A DNA stretch of 64,000 bases from Atherinomorus stipes (taxonomy: Eukaryota > Chordata > Actinopteri > Atheriniformes > Atherinidae), in NCBI GenBank assembly GCA_023101725.1, contig JALJCO010001057.1, positions 186,001 through 250,000 of the forward strand. Reading direction: 5' to 3'. Below are positions 31,951 to 45,178 of the stretch, piece after piece. Each line of letters starts with the position of its first letter. The first letter of the stretch is position 1. The position numbers and the translations under genes were made by a program. The notes below the pieces were generated by a model, which searched no databases, was not told where the DNA came from, and saw only the letters and a list, made by a program, of their open reading frames with translations.

Positions 31951-32553
31951 ATGGAGTCAAGGTAATAAAGTGTATGTATGTCTCTATATATTTGTTATTC
32001 TTAGCAACGACGCCATCTCATAGTCACTCGAAATCAAAAAAATCTTGTTTTCTCTGTGCAGTCATTACTTTGCTAGTCCAATTAGCAAGTGAAAGGAATT
32101 TCCTGTTTACATGCTGATGTCATACACATCAGCATGTAATTTGGACTGTCAGTATTTTGCTCGCGTCGAGCCTTAAACAATTCAAACAGCATTTTAGTTT
32201 GATAGACAAATCATTAAATCAATAACAACGGGCCGTTCAAGATGATTAGATGTGGGGTTTTTTTCTTTTTTTTTCTTTTTTACTTGTCCTGTCCAGCATC
32301 ATAGATGGGGTTTTTTTCAGTCCTGTCCGTTCCATAGGTGACTAATTTTTTTATTTTTGTGTCAGAGCATTTAATTAATTGGCTGCAATCTGGGTGTGAA
32401 GGAGATTTTAAGCAATATAGTGAAAAAAATGCTTCTGGAAAACATAATCCACCCTGCCATTAATGCTTCCTGGTAAACCTGTTTAGTAGCAGGAAAGATC
32501 ATTGCTGGGGGGCGAACACATTCTTTCAGAACCCCATATATACCCCCCATATA
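31951..32553. other. Unassigned; dispersed repeat S and a 12-bp perfect hairpin
   Basis: 32150-32195 is similar to 16455-16500 (repeat S). ACATGCTGATGT at 32109-32120 pairs perfectly with 32126-32137 around the loop CATAC. T-rich runs fill 32255-32350. Confidence 0.5.
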
Positions 32554-32555
32554 AT

Positions 32556-33420
32556 AGGGGATTATCACGCTTACCGGAAGTTCCCGGATTTTGACACTTC
32601 CTCTTCCGGGCCATGTTAACGACAGCCGTTCCTGCTCTGTTATACTGTTTAAATCGGATAAACTCCAAACATACTTAAGTTTTCATTCTAGACTGAAGTG
32701 ATACTGGATCAAAAGCTGGATCAAAGCGATCGATTTGCCGCGGTGAAGGGCCGAACTTTATAATAAAACACGTTTGTTTGTCGCCGGTGGGGCACAATAC
32801 CGGCACTTCACAGCATGCTAGCATTAGCAAGCTAGCGTTTACTGACGTGCTTAACTTTGTGCGTCTTAAAACACACAAACATCTGAAAATCGGGTCTGTA
32901 CCCCCCCCGTTTCCAGTGGAACAACTGGGGACTGCCAAGAAAGGAGACGTTTTCAGATGCTTGTGTGTTTTCAGCTCGATAACGTGCCTAACTTTGTGCG
33001 GCTGAAAACACACAAGCATCTGAAAGCGTCTCCTTTCTTGGCAGTCCCCAGTTGTTCCACTGGAAACGGGGAGGTACAGACCCGATTTTCAGATGTTTGT
33101 GTGTTTTAAGACGCACAATGTTAAGCACGTCAGTAAACGTTAGCTGGCTAATGCTAGCATGCTGTGAAGTGCCGGTGTTGTGCCCCACCGGCGACAAACA
33201 AACGTGTGTTTTATAATAAAGTTCGGCCCTTCACCGCGGTGAATCGATCGCTTTGATCCACTTCTTCCTTAGTATCACTTCAGTCTAGAATGAAAACTTA
33301 AGTATGTTTGGAGTTTATCCGATTTAAACAGTATAACAGAGCAGGAACGGCTGTTGTTAACATGGCCTGGAAGAGGAAGTGTCAAAATCCGGGAACTTCC
33401 GGTAAGCGTGATAATCCCCT
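32556..33420. mobile_element. 865-bp foldback element with about 430-bp arms
   Basis: AGGGGATTATCACGCTTACC at the left end is mirrored exactly at the right end (33401-33420). Almost the whole element is an inverted repeat centred near 32988, with only scattered mismatches. Each arm also contains its own inverted pair ('acacacaaacatctgaaaa' and 'ttttcagatgcttgtgtgtttt'), so several foldings compete. AT dinucleotides flank both ends. The overlapping minus-strand frames at 32675-33019 and 32988-33197 read similar peptides because of the symmetry and are not genes. It has no transposase. Confidence 0.93.
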
Positions 33421-33422
33421 AT

Positions 33423-36394
33423 ACACTCAATTTTGTTGGTAAACTAAGCGGTACTATAAAATGATAATTAACCCCAATTAGGTTTTTTCTTTACTCTTTT
33501 TTTTTTTCTCAACATCTAAAGCTAAGCGTGTATATTTGATCTAATCTTATTCATGTGCTTTTGACTTTTAATCCTAACCATTGACAGGTGACAGCAAAAT
33601 ACAAAAGTAAGTAAATTCTTTAAAAAAAAAAAGTGGAAGCATTTGATGCGGACTGGGGTTTTTGGGAATAGGTTAAAGTCCAGCCATTAAGAAGGCTTTT
33701 TCCTAGTCATGTGTGCAATTTGTTGATCATGCTGCAAACACCAACTCCATGTTATGTCATGGCGCAGGAACACCATCGGTAAAGTGACAGGAGCTGAACA
33801 GAATTTCACTGTGAAATTGCTACGTGTTTTGCTTGGACTAAAGTATTTATTTTACAATCTTTCCTGAAATCATGCCCTCAAAAATACATCTCTAGGCTCT
33901 GTCAGGGATATTTTATGAAGAAACGGAGTGATGAAGAGTTTTGTCAGTTGACCAGAGTGCTGTATCAGACTGGTTGTCAGGTGTATGCTGAGGGATTTGC
34001 TGCTTTTCCTCCACTCAGAGATAGGAAGCAATAACTGCTTTAAGACTTCTCAAAAAGCTTTGGATGGGACTCTCCGGAAAACTGATGCAGAACATGAAAA
34101 GCTGGTAGTGAAAGGTAGACTACTTCTATATTTTATATTTCAACCGATGCTTGCTTCAACAGAAGCTCTTCTCTTTTTATGCATCCAGTGAACAGAAGCT
34201 GCACCCAGACCACGTCAGAGGTGGTGCAAGTTCCTCCAGTGTAACTGTATCAGCCAAAGGAGAAACTGCATGAACAGCTAAGGCTGTTTGGAGCTAGTGG
34301 TCAGCAGCCACAACCTCTCTTATTCCCCAAGAGATCAACAGACAGACACAGAGACGAATGGAAGACCCACAATTACAGCTCAACCGGCATTTTGGGGATA
34401 AACATCTCTTGTAAAAATACACCAAGTGGCCAGGAGCAGAAAATCCAGCAGGTTCACCAACCAGGGGCGCGACGGGGCTGGCTGTATTTAGCAGCTCTCT
34501 TCCTAAGGCTAATCTCATCCTCTAACTTTTACACATGGTTCTCAATTTGTGGTTTCTGTGACAAACCAAGGGTCAAACGGCCATCCTTTGATGCTTCTAT
34601 AAATATGTATTGCTTGTTTGTTAGATGTGCCACAAAGTAGAAGGAAAGCACGAGTACAGTAGAGCTTTGAACCACAGGGAGGTCGTTGGTTTCATGTTTA
34701 AAAGCATTTGATTGGCAAGACAGTTGTAGTTTGAATGTTGCATTTAAAAAAAAAAAGACGCTGTCATGTAGTGCTAATTTTGTTGTTCTTTGTTTGTTTT
34801 GATTAAGCTAATAGTCTCACTTCCATAAAACCGATCGTGCTGTTACAACCAAAACCAAAAATCAGAGAAATTGAGGTGTGTCAAGATAAACAGTTCCTCC
34901 GACTCTTTCTATCTGTACCCACACCCTTGTGCTTTGTCGATCCTGGGCCCCTTCAAGAGCCCCATTGTGTGGGGGCAGAAGCTGGAAACCCTCCCCTGTT
35001 TCTGGCCTCCATGGATGGACAATGGGGAAAGACAAACTCCTGACACCCCGTCCTCCAAGGGGACAACAATGTTGACTTTTCTATCTCCTCTGTTCTAACG
35101 GCTGTGAATATGTGTGTGTGTGTGGTAGTTGGCTGGTAAGCCAATTTGCTTTTTCAATCTAAAGAAAAACACAGAAGGAAATACAGCCAGTAAGAGGAGA
35201 GGACAAAAGACTGAGCGCCTCAGTGATGAAGTGACCTGAAGAGAGGTGAGATCATTTCAAAAGGGATTACACCCCCAACCAAACACACCAGCTTCATTGT
35301 CCCCAACACTACAATATAGAGCAGGATATTGCTGCACCACGCAGTCTTTTCACCATGTGGTCTCACGCCTGCTGAGTTGGGTTTTTTTAGGGTCACAAGC
35401 ACAGCGAGTTCTCTTAAAATCAGAGATGAAGCAGAGTGAATTCGGCTGGTGGGAGAAAATACAGACAGCTTTCTAAACTGAACTTTAACATAGAAATCTC
35501 TGTAAGTCTTTTTTCCAGCCAAAGGAACTCCAACATTAGTCAAGCAAAATATCAAAACAGCACTGAGCCACAACTGCTCTTCATCTTCACCTTCCTCACG
35601 ATACGGCACAGCTTTCGCCCTCTTTCTGGCTTAGATGATTTGGCATAGTTTATCCTGCAGATGAGAGCAGGTCTTTTTTGTACATCAATGATTGAACATT
35701 GGTATCTCTTTCATTAAAAATCAAAAGACCAATCAATGAAATGCTACATTGCAGCAATATTGCATATCTCTGTTTCGATTTCAGGCTGTATATCTAGCAG
35801 GCGATCCCATTAAATTACGACTATGAGAGAATTTTGGAGCATCGGGCAACACGGGCGGCCCCACACACAGTTGGCAGATACAGCGTATACTCTGAACTTC
35901 TGTGTGAGGCACAAATGCTGATGAAGCTTGGCGTGATGGCCAACACCAGCAGTACAGTGATGACTTGTACAGGATGTACGTGTTGTCCACAAATTACCAA
36001 CCTGAATCAAAGGCTTGTACAACAAGAAAACAAAGCACTGTTTGTCAGGCCATGAACTGCTTCACAAACAATGAATACTTTTATATTTTCCTTTTTCTCT
36101 GCATGGCTGAATCAAAAAGGAGACATCACTGTGCTGACTTTGTCATTTGGAAGCTGTATAGATATTTACCGTATTTGATGTATTCAGGGTAATGGGGTGA
36201 TTCTTGCGTCCCTCACCTTAGTCCTGATGAATCTGTATCTATCTTTAATACAACGTGAACATATCTCTTGGATATAGTTCAAGCTAAACGTTCCAAACCA
36301 CTGACAGAATCATGGCTGAATGAAACCACGCTCTCTCTCAGAGGTGATTGCAGACGCTCTGAAAGAAAGTTTTAAAAGATTGTCTACATTAGAT
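33423..36394. other. No supported feature
   Basis: About 3 kb of sequence without a recognisable repeat, RNA gene or exon. Frames such as 35220-35609 minus and 35834-36055 plus are open but show no domain. A short TG repeat occurs near 35108-35124. Confidence 0.4.
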
Positions 36395-36930
36395 ATTCCT
36401 TGCCACAGCTTACATGCGGTACAGCAGTTTGCGCTGCAGGACTACTCAGCAACAGCTTTTTTTTCCACAGGCCATCAGACTACTCAACTCACTCATGAAA
36501 ACTCCAAAAATATAATCCCCCACCCTCTATAGACAAAAGATCAGTAAACTGTTAGCAAACCCAGGATCTGCACAGTACCACTTTTATCTTTTATTTCTTT
36601 GGCAACAGACTGACGACCTGTCCAGGGTGTACCCTGCCTCCCCCCTGATAAAAGCTGAGATATGCTCCTGCAACCCCCGCAACCCTGAACTGGATAAGCG
36701 GTACCGAAAATGACTCCATTCTGCCTTTCTGGACTTTGCACTTTACCAGTGTGTTGTACTGTACTATTGCACTCCAGTATATTTTGAAAACTGTATGCTT
36801 ACGTGTATTTGCAGCCCATATGTTGTGTTGAGTGTTGTTTTGTTGACATCTGTATAGTATGTCTAGTGGTGACTTATGTTTAATATTATGCATATTGTAA
36901 TTGCGTGTTAATTTTATTTAATTATTTTTA
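36395..36930 (+). mobile_element. Non-LTR retroelement 3' remnant with SINE-like insert
   Basis: 'ccacaggccatcagactactcaactcac' near 36468 resembles the end of a LINE ORF2, and 'actttgcactttaccag...tactgtactattgcac' near 36730 resembles the matching 3' UTR. Between them, 36597-36716 is a separate module: 'cagactgacgacctgtccagg', 'gtaccctgcct', 'aaccctgaactggataagcgg', ending AAAATGA. The same module lies inverted at 46893-47022. Confidence 0.55.
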
Positions 36931-37771
36931 TTGTTTTTTAATACTACACATATGGAGTTTTTAAAGAAACAAAATTTCAATCTTCCATGTTATGTTTCAT
37001 TACATAGTTTGATTGACAATAACGTTGACTTGACAAACCAAAAAGCTGGTGAAGCTGCCAAATCTTGTTTTCTGCAATGCAAAAAATCAAATCTTAGAAA
37101 GTATATTTTTCTCATTTCTAGACAAAATATCTCATCACACTCAAAATAAGACAAAATTACTTAAAGAGAAACATTTCAGTAAGATATAAGATCTTGTTTT
37201 AAGACAATGCATCTTATTTCAGGAAATATTATCAAGAAAATTTTGCTTGTCCCATTGGCAGATCTTTTTGCCTATTACAAGCAAAAAAAAAAAAAAAAAA
37301 TCTGGGCCACTCTTTAAAAAGTAAAAAAAAAAAAGGGCTTCTTTTCTTGTAGTAAGCAAGAAAAAAAAAATTACAGCTCCCAAACTCTGGATCAGTTTGC
37401 CTTTTAATATCAGACGTGCTCAGACCTTCTCCATCTAAACACCTGCCAGCTCTCCGTCCCTCCAGCCCATCTCACATCTTATAGGGCGTTCACCCACCTC
37501 GGAGCATTTCAAGCTCTGAGGTGCAACAAGTCGCAGTTTAGCTCTAAACTTAGATTCAGCTGCCTGTTAACTACAGTGAACATTTTTACATCTACTCATT
37601 GCTTTGTGATGCAAAGAATCCAAACATAAACCCAACATATCTTAATTCATAGATCAGGGGATGTGCAGTAAGTTTCTGCAGGACTGAAACATTAAGGATT
37701 TACAGTTTTACATGTGGGAGGCTTTGCGTCCCCACAGATTTGGGCTTGAAGTGATTTAATATCAGTATCAA

Positions 37772-37806
<35 letters not shown>

Positions 37807-38404
37807 TGAGGCTCATTCATACACACTGCTGCCAAGCTCCCTCATAATCCTTCGTAGGCTTGACTAATGGAAGTAATATAACCATCATTGAGACAATGGA
37901 GCACTATTCTTCTTGCAATTAGAGACATCTGACAAGAGGAGGGCAGCCACAATCTAAGGAGACATCATTAAAGGAAAAATCTGCATAATCATCCAAAAAC
38001 TGCAGATTAATTCAGGGAGATTATTTACAATCAAGTATAGTTCTTCAAGGATGACAGCTCCCTGTTCTAACCTGGCTTTATTAGTGAGCAAAACTCAACC
38101 CAGACTTTACCCAGACATCACTATAAGTTGTTATTAGAAGCAGTATTAAGTTGTGGGGTAAAAAGAAAATGGCTGATTAGATGCAGTAAATGCACAGCAG
38201 TTTAATCAATGGTTCAGAAGAGTGTTTAGAAGGTGGTGGGATGATGGGGGTCATTGTTCTTTTTCCTCACAGCAGCGATTAGGTGTTGATGTCATGACCT
38301 TGACTTCATGTAATTTTGCATAACAAAAAAACAACAACAACAACAAAAAAACAAGTAGTTCTGTGCAGTTAGAAGTCAATGAGACTTGTATCCATGTAAA
38401 TATA
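36931..38404. other. No gene seen; homopolymer tracts and a GA microsatellite
   Basis: Adenine tracts at about 37283-37301 and 37323-37335, a (GA)n run at 37776-37805 and an AAC-rich run at about 38325-38350 are the only features seen. Confidence 0.5.
37776..37805. repeat. (GA)n microsatellite
   Basis: About 14 uninterrupted GA dinucleotides. Confidence 0.95.
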
Positions 38405-39062
38405 CAATGTTGAGGAGGTGCAGCTACAGATGCGGGTATGAAAAAGTTCCCCTTTCTGCCGACTGTCAGCCACCTACCATCGACCTGTCTGCTAATTTTT
38501 TTTTATTTTTTTTCTCTTTTATTCTTCTTTTCTGTCTGCTAATTAAGTCGCACGGAGAAACGTCTGTGTGCCCAGGGGAAACGATTTCAGAGCATAAATG
38601 AACGCCCGGAACAAGGACGTTTCCACACACCAAGTTTGGACACCGTGCGTGATGACGTATTTGCGGGACAAATCATTCAGCCAGTGATTGTGCAGTAATA
38701 TCCATGGGGCGAGACACTCAACCCTCAGCGGGGGCACCGCTGGTGCATGAATGTGTGTAAATGTTCCGGTGGTGGTCAGAGGGGCTGTAGGCGCGAAATG
38801 GCAGCCACGCTTCCGTCAGTCTGCCCCAGAGCAGCTGTGGCTACAAACGTAGCTTACCATCACCAAGTATGCATGAGGAGTGAAAGAATAATGGACCTAC
38901 TGTGAGCGCTTTGAGTAACTTGAAAAGCGCAATATAAATCTAATCCATTATTATTATCATTATGTTTATTATTATTATTAATAGTGCACTATTACTGCAC
39001 CACTTCTGGCAGAAAAAGGTGGAACTTTTTCATGCCCGCATCTGTAAGAGCAGCTAACAGAA
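38405..39062. mobile_element. Inverted-end element carrying an L2-tailed retroelement
   Basis: 'gctacagatgcgggtatgaaaaag' near 38421 is mirrored near 39020 ('ctttttcatgcccgcatctgtaagagc'), giving roughly 55-bp inverted ends. The centre, about 38600-38985, is a separate retroelement: it ends 'gcgctttgagtaacttgaaaagcgcaatataaatctaatcc' followed by ATTATTATT, an L2-type tail. The outer ends of the host element are approximate. Confidence 0.6.
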
Positions 39063-41040
39063 GTCCTCTTCATGACACGACGTCAGCGATAAAAGCAGTT
39101 GTGGTTGGCTGATTGTTCTACATGCAGAAAAGGATCAGTGGAAGACATGAAAGATGCTCCAGAACTGCTAGCTTGGAACTGGTTTGTGTGGTGGGATCAT
39201 CAGCCAGTTCAGAGGAATGTGATGATGCTGAGGAATATGGGGACATCAGACCTTATGCCTGTCGCACACGAGAGCTTTCTGCTGAGCTAAAGGTCATTCA
39301 AGGCCGTTTGCTCAGCAGATAGTCACCGTGTGCGCCTGATTTTTGGTGAGTTATGAATTCTTCTGCCGTCAGCAAACGATCCAGATCAACTGAAAGACAC
39401 TAAAAAGTGTAACTACGAAGAAAAAGTGTAGTAAACAACATTATAGCTTCAGTTTGTGCACGCTCCCGCGACGGCTTGGCTCGTGGCTGCAGTTACCTGA
39501 AGCGCCAGTCGCGAGTTTCAGGAAAAATTTTCAGGTGTCAGAAATCAATCTGCTCAAAGTTTTTATCAATTCATTTATTCTTTATTTTCCTCATCTTTTT
39601 TGGAAAAAACTAGGCAGGGCTCAGCCCTATTAGCCCACTTATACCAGCTGTCCCTGATACAGACTGCTACTAATTTTATCATGAAGCACTTCCTACAGCG
39701 ATGGCAGGACAGGATGAGGCTAAAAGGAAGTTGGTGTGAAAAAACCGACTGACCTGAGCAAAACCGGGGGCTCCTCACATTCAAGCTTATTTCTGGTGCC
39801 GCTGCTATACGTTGACAGTATTAACAGCTGATTACATGAGAATAATGGTTGTAGCAACTTTTTTTCGTTTTGTTATAATGAAAGTTTCTTTGATAAAGGT
39901 GAAGAGTAGTAACTACGCTAACATTAACACTGGGAAAAAAACTTCAAAGTTTAATACTGGCCATGTTGTAGATAGGTCATTGACATGCTGGTTTCTCTGA
40001 AATGGGACAAAGTTGAAGCAAGTGGTTCTGTTACAAAAATAAATGAGGGATAAAAAGAACATTTTCCGGAAAAACTTAATTTTGACCAAATATGTAGCTT
40101 TTTTTTTTGCTTTGTAGGGCAGCACAGTTGGGGACAGTCGGACTCTCTTCTAAAAGGATCTCACAAACATGACAGTAGTCATTTCTGACTGTGACACTAG
40201 TGGCTTTGCAGTGTTTTTATGTCCACAAAGAAGCTGCACATCAGCGCCACCAAACACCAGCGATGGTAAATAATGAGAAGCGCACATGAGCTCATGCTTC
40301 AACAAGTCCCACCCACACTGGCTGAGTGGCGGGGAGCATCAGAGTGGTGATCCCGCTCCTCCAGTCATCTGTTACAATAGAAGCTTAACTTGGTTCGTCT
40401 GATCCCACCGACCACTTTCAACTGGTGCCAGGGCCACAGGAAGCCAGTCATCATCAGTGTGCGAGCATGTGTGTGTTGGGTGGAAGTCCAGGAGGGAAGG
40501 GGTCTCTTGTCTCTCAATTTTCCGCCCTGATTGGAGTGAATGAGCGGACATTCTGTTGCTCAGCTGAATCTCGCTCTCTCTTTTTCTTTGAGTGCACGGC
40601 GTTAAAGCAAAATGACACACTCTTACAGCTCGAGACGTGACATCATCTCAGGTCTGATGCTTCTGCATGACGAGGATGCACACCAGTGCAGACAATTAGC
40701 CTTTTTTGAATTATAAACTGAACACTGCGTTAGAACAAAAGATTACAAAGGACTCTGAATAAGGGAGCTTCTTATTTTCTGACATATTTAAGAGAAACCT
40801 GTTGCCAGTCAACAGTTGTGCTACTACACTAATACTGACTACTATGTACAGAAGCCTTCACATTTTCCAACTGCTATTTTTCAGGATAACACTTTTAATG
40901 CAACCTAATTCAAATTTTTTTCACATTTCAAATTGTAATGAGAGGATAATACGGTATGATAAATATCTGTTGAAGCCTCAAACACTGCAAAACAGATGTC
41001 CAGCTGGGGATATACACACCAATTTGTACACCTATACATT
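39063..41040. other. No supported feature
   Basis: Non-coding, with short frames only. Confidence 0.4.
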
Positions 41041-41790
41041 TTTATATTAACATTAAACTTGCATGGAATCCCAAAAATGTCTAAATTTGGGGTTTGACCC
41101 CAACCATCCCACTTTTTTGGGCCCTTCTGTTGGGGTCTCAGTCTCACCCATCTAACCTGAGAGAGTGCAGCTCTACAGCTCTCAGATTGCTGGAAAACGT
41201 CATCACTTCCCGTGCAGACGACCACTGAGAATAAAGCAGAAATGACGCCATGTTTAAATATGCGGTTGGGTTTTTTTGTTCTTTAAAGCCAAGAGGACTG
41301 TTAACCTGTTAAATTATCCATCTTGAACTACCTTGTATCATATTAGTAGTACACTGTCACTTTTGGACTATACTACAATATGATACTTTATTTTTGCCAT
41401 CTGTATGATTTGTTCATCCTCATCCATATTGTGTTATATAAATTAACTTATTAAAATGTGGATTTATTTATCTTGATTCACTTTAATTCCTCATCTTTAT
41501 TTAGCCTGTTTTGCTTGTTTTTTATTGTTGTGAGCTATGCATCACAATTTCTCTGTATTTCCAATTCATACTTTATTAGCGACATAAAAAAAAAAGTCTA
41601 AGAAAGAAAGCAAACTTCTGGATGTCAACCATTCCTCTCCTTCGTTTCTGTGCTGTTCTTCTTCCATATAATTAAAGGAAGCCATTGCGCCTCTATGACA
41701 TTACACTATTATGTAGCTGATGCATCTATTGCTATCCAGCAAATACACTGCCTACCAGGTAAAGGTACAGTAGGCATGGTAACCCCCTAA
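41041..41790 (+). mobile_element. Dispersed repeat U, interrupted copy
   Basis: Blocks at 41090-41160 and 41575-41760 align with 49985-50400: 'cttctggatgtcaaccattcc', 'cgtttctgtgctgttcttc', 'gccattgcgcctctatgac', 'tagctgatgcatctattgctatcc'. An AT-rich stretch of about 285 bp at 41285-41570 is absent from the other copy and is probably an insertion. Ends are not defined. Confidence 0.55.
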
Positions 41791-41861
41791 CTATAACCCC
41801 TAATGAGGCTATATTTATGGTTTTCATTGAGGCACTTTTAGTTTTTAAGGAAAGGGTTCTA

Positions 41862-42722
41862 TGCGCACCTCCACTACTTCCTGAACTTAAGCCAGCTCCT
41901 TTGTTTCGTGTCTTTTAAGACAAACTGAATAATCCAGGTGTGTCTGACCTCAGTAACCACAACAATGGCCAGACACACCTGGATTAATCAGTTTGTCCAG
42001 TAATGAAAGACAAACAAAGGAGCTGGTTTAAAGGATAACTTTCTTTTTTTGCACCGTGGATCTTATTTCTAGGAGTATATACGTGCATTTACTCACCGGT
42101 AACATTTCTGCATCACTCTGACTCCTTTGAAAGATATTACGTTGAGTTGCCCTTCGGTGTACTGTACATCCAGTAAAATGGACGGGGCAGTCACTATATA
42201 AGACATTATCGGCAGTAAAACTCCTTCATTTCATCAATGCTTTAAACAGAATGAACGAACAAATGAGTACTATTGTCCTGTGAGTTCAGAATTTCACAAA
42301 TTGTGTTTTTGTTGTTGTCTGGGTAACGTGCTGATCTTCTCAGCTGTACTACGGAAGCGCGTGTCGTGAACACGCAGCCCCGAAAAGTGTGTAGAATACC
42401 CTGATAACTAACAGAAAGCTAAATCTGGACTCACAGGACAATAGTACTCAATCGTTTGTTGAATCTACTAAAAGTATTTGCGAAAATCAAGGCGTTTTAC
42501 TGCAGATGATGCCTTAGTGGCTGCCCCGTCTCCGCCATTATAAAGTCCTGGATGTACACCGAAGAGTGACTCAACGTAATATCTTCCAAAGGACTCAAAG
42601 TGATGCAGAAATATTACCGGTGAGTAAATGCACGTATAAACTCCTAGAAATAAGGTCCATGTTGAAAAAAACAGGAAGTTATCCTTTAAGTTCAGGAAGT
42701 AGTGGAGTTGGGCATTTAGGCC
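41862..42722. mobile_element. Palindromic MITE P, copy 1, split by F2
   Basis: 'ctccactacttcctgaactt' at the left is mirrored by 'aagttcaggaagtagtggag' at the right end. The centre contains 'ccaggtgtgtctgacctcag' and its mirror. Element F2 sits in the right arm, at a TTAA that the intact left arm predicts (CTTAAG). Copy 2 is at 57259-57479. Confidence 0.82.
42032..42685. mobile_element. Foldback MITE F2, TTAA-flanked
   Basis: It starts AGGATAACTTTC after TTAA 42028-42031 and ends GTTATCCT before TTAA 42686-42689. It is closely similar to F1 along its length, including the 'gtgcatttactcacc' arm and the 'aagacattatc' core. It is inserted into palindrome P. The two TTAA copies around it, against the single CTTAAG in P's other arm, show target duplication directly. 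Confidence 0.9.
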
Positions 42723-42889
42723 ATTCTGAGTGTAATTCAGCGGATTGTTTTCAAACAGCTGAGCCAACCTCAACCTTTAATGTGCACCAAAGAATTTCAG
42801 CCATTTTTGTCCACAGGTCTGTCCAGATATGAGCATGTTTTGGTTTTGTTACATCTACCATATAAAACAGCCTTCAGTTCATTCTGGAT

Positions 42890-43035
42890 GTTCTTGATTG
42901 ACCATCCGATGACCCTGCTCCCCTGTCATCAGGAACAACACCCTGAGGCTGGGATCAAACCACCCACACTGCAACAAGTGGGCAACCCGCTGAAGTACCT
43001 CAGCCACGGCTGTCTCATTCAAAAGCAGGTCTGCT
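42890..43035 (-). mobile_element. tRNA-derived SINE, minus strand
   Basis: On the minus strand, TGGCTGAGGTA (42996-43006) resembles an A box and GGTTTGATCCC (42951-42961) a B box, about 45 bases apart as in tRNAs. The body after the B box is short. It is a degenerate pol III-promoted SINE head rather than a tRNA gene, since no acceptor stem pairs. Confidence 0.6.
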
Positions 43036-43362
43036 TTTATGACTAAAATGGATTCTCTGTTTTATTTTGACTGTATAATAATTTGGCTGAGTGGGAATTT
43101 TGGCAGATGTTCAACAACATCATTTTTCTTGGCTCGGTGTTATTTATCAGGTCTCAGATTTACAGCTTTGATTGTGGAGAAGTTTTCAGGAGATTCATCC
43201 GTAGAGCCCAAAGGTTGTTAATCTGGGAATTCACTGATTTTGGGTTGTGGGAAATTGCTTCTTTTTACCTTTAAAATGAAATCATTGCTCTCTAATCCTG
43301 CATAAATCACAGCTATTTGCAAAAAGTAAAAATATTTGGCCTTCCTTGCATAAAGACAGAAA

Positions 43363-43412
<50 letters not shown>

Positions 43413-44884
43413 GTATTTTTTTTACCTTCTCTTGTAAGGGCGCAAAGATGCTGAACCTTCCCATGACTGTACTATAAAGCAGTATGTGTTTGTATATCAC
43501 ATAATCTTGATTTTCAATTTTAATATGCATCTCTTTGCAGTAGATTTAAAAGGACAGGCAGTTTTCTCTCAGATCACAACTGTTCCTTTTGAACTAATCT
43601 GCTGTCAGCAGCAGTCTTAATAAATTACTGTAAGCTTCAAGGCATGCTGGGTCTTGATGGACAAATTTATAATATGTATGTGTGTGTATGTGTGTGCAAA
43701 TGCATGTATGCAGCAAAAAGTTAGCAAATTTGATTTGTTTTCCCTGTTACTAGGGATTGACTTTAAATATGTCAGACTTCCACCTAATATCCCTTCAAAT
43801 CCTTGTGAAACTGTGACTCAGTCATCGCTGGAGGTAATGACTGTTTATGTTAACAGTGCAGTGTTTTTAATGATGATTGTGTTCAGTGGGAGTGTTAGAT
43901 TCGCATCCCTCGCCCCAGGTCTTTTCTCTGATTTTTTGTAGCAAAGAGCTCGAACAGTAATGAGCCTTTGTTAAAGTCTTTGGCCTGAAAAGGTAGGAAC
44001 AGATACTCCATGTAAATGTTCTGCCAAAGGTGGAGCACCAACAGTGAGAGGTTACATGGACTCAGGGTGCTCTGGCAAGCAAGAAACTCCCACAAACACA
44101 CCCACACACACACCACACCACCAAATAATAAACCATGCAATTTACATTTTCTCATGCATAGGTTTTGACGTCTTGAGACATATTTCTCATAAAACAGTCA
44201 AATGGCTTTCTCTTAACGTTGTTTACATATTTTCCATTTTGTGGTGAATTGATTCATGCACATTTCAAATTATTGCATTCTTGATTGGAATTAATGGATA
44301 AACATTTATTATTTCAGTGATCAAACATACCCTTCTGACTTAACACTCTGTTTATTATGAATTATTTTGATGTGTTGACATTGATTATGTACGTTCCTGG
44401 AGTCACTGTTGCCCTGCTGAGGAACCACACTTCCAACTTTTTGCTTATTGCACACCAGCAACTGGAAAGCAACACAATGCTGTTCTGGATGTGCACCATG
44501 GGTTTCTGAGCAACGTCATAGATAAGATGCGCGCACAACCAGGGGTAAGAAAATTCAGGAACTATGAGAAGACTTGTGTTATACATGCAGACTCGAGTTT
44601 TAATGCAGATGCGGTCATGATATGAGGTGAAAATGTCAGAAAAAACATAATGATCTTTAATTGTTTTACCAGGTCATTTTACCTTTTTGTGAATTATATG
44701 AGTGCGTGTTTGGCCACAGACTGATGGTACAAGCACAGGCTGTTTGCTCCCTGGTTCTGCACGCAACTGCCAATGTTGGTATACAGGAAACTCATCTATG
44801 GCTGTTTCTACAAAGAAACCCATAAGGACATTATCAGAGATGGAGGGAAAAAAGAGCACTGAAGAGAACTCTTACACCTCATGT
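43036..44884. other. No gene seen; one AT microsatellite
   Basis: Non-coding sequence. An (AT)n run occurs at 43369-43406 and CA-rich DNA at about 44090-44125. Confidence 0.45.
43369..43406. repeat. (AT)n microsatellite
   Basis: About 19 AT dinucleotides, followed by ACATATGTA. Confidence 0.95.
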
Positions 44885-45178
44885 CTTTTTTCATGTACAA
44901 TTTGAGGGACTGGTTTCTTGTCCAGTCAATGAGTTTATCCATACAGAGCGCTATGCCTTTAGCTCCGTCATTGGCTGGAGATGAGTATGCAAATCTCCGC
45001 CCAGAAACGTCCTGAACACACCAAAATAAAGGGAAAAAACGTAATGCAGTTGGGGGGAGATGGAGTTGCAAACAAGTCACTCCTACACGAAAATAGAGGC
45101 CCAAAGGTGCGGATGAGACTGATTTCACTTGCACAAGTCTAGCATTTATTTTCAGGGGGGAAATTCTGGATTCTACCT
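44885..45178 (-). mobile_element. TTAA-flanked element W, truncated minus copy
   Basis: Read on the minus strand it starts at TTAA (45179-45182) with AGGTAGAATCC, then 'cctgaaaataaatgctagac', 'gggcctctat', 'ttggtgtgttcagga' and 'gtttctgggcggagattt', matching 51808-52040. Similarity fades near 44885, so the far end is missing. Confidence 0.75.

Noticed and set aside
32675..33197. Two minus-strand frames with matching peptides
   Set aside because: They read the two arms of the 865-bp foldback; the similarity reflects the inverted repeat, not duplicated genes.
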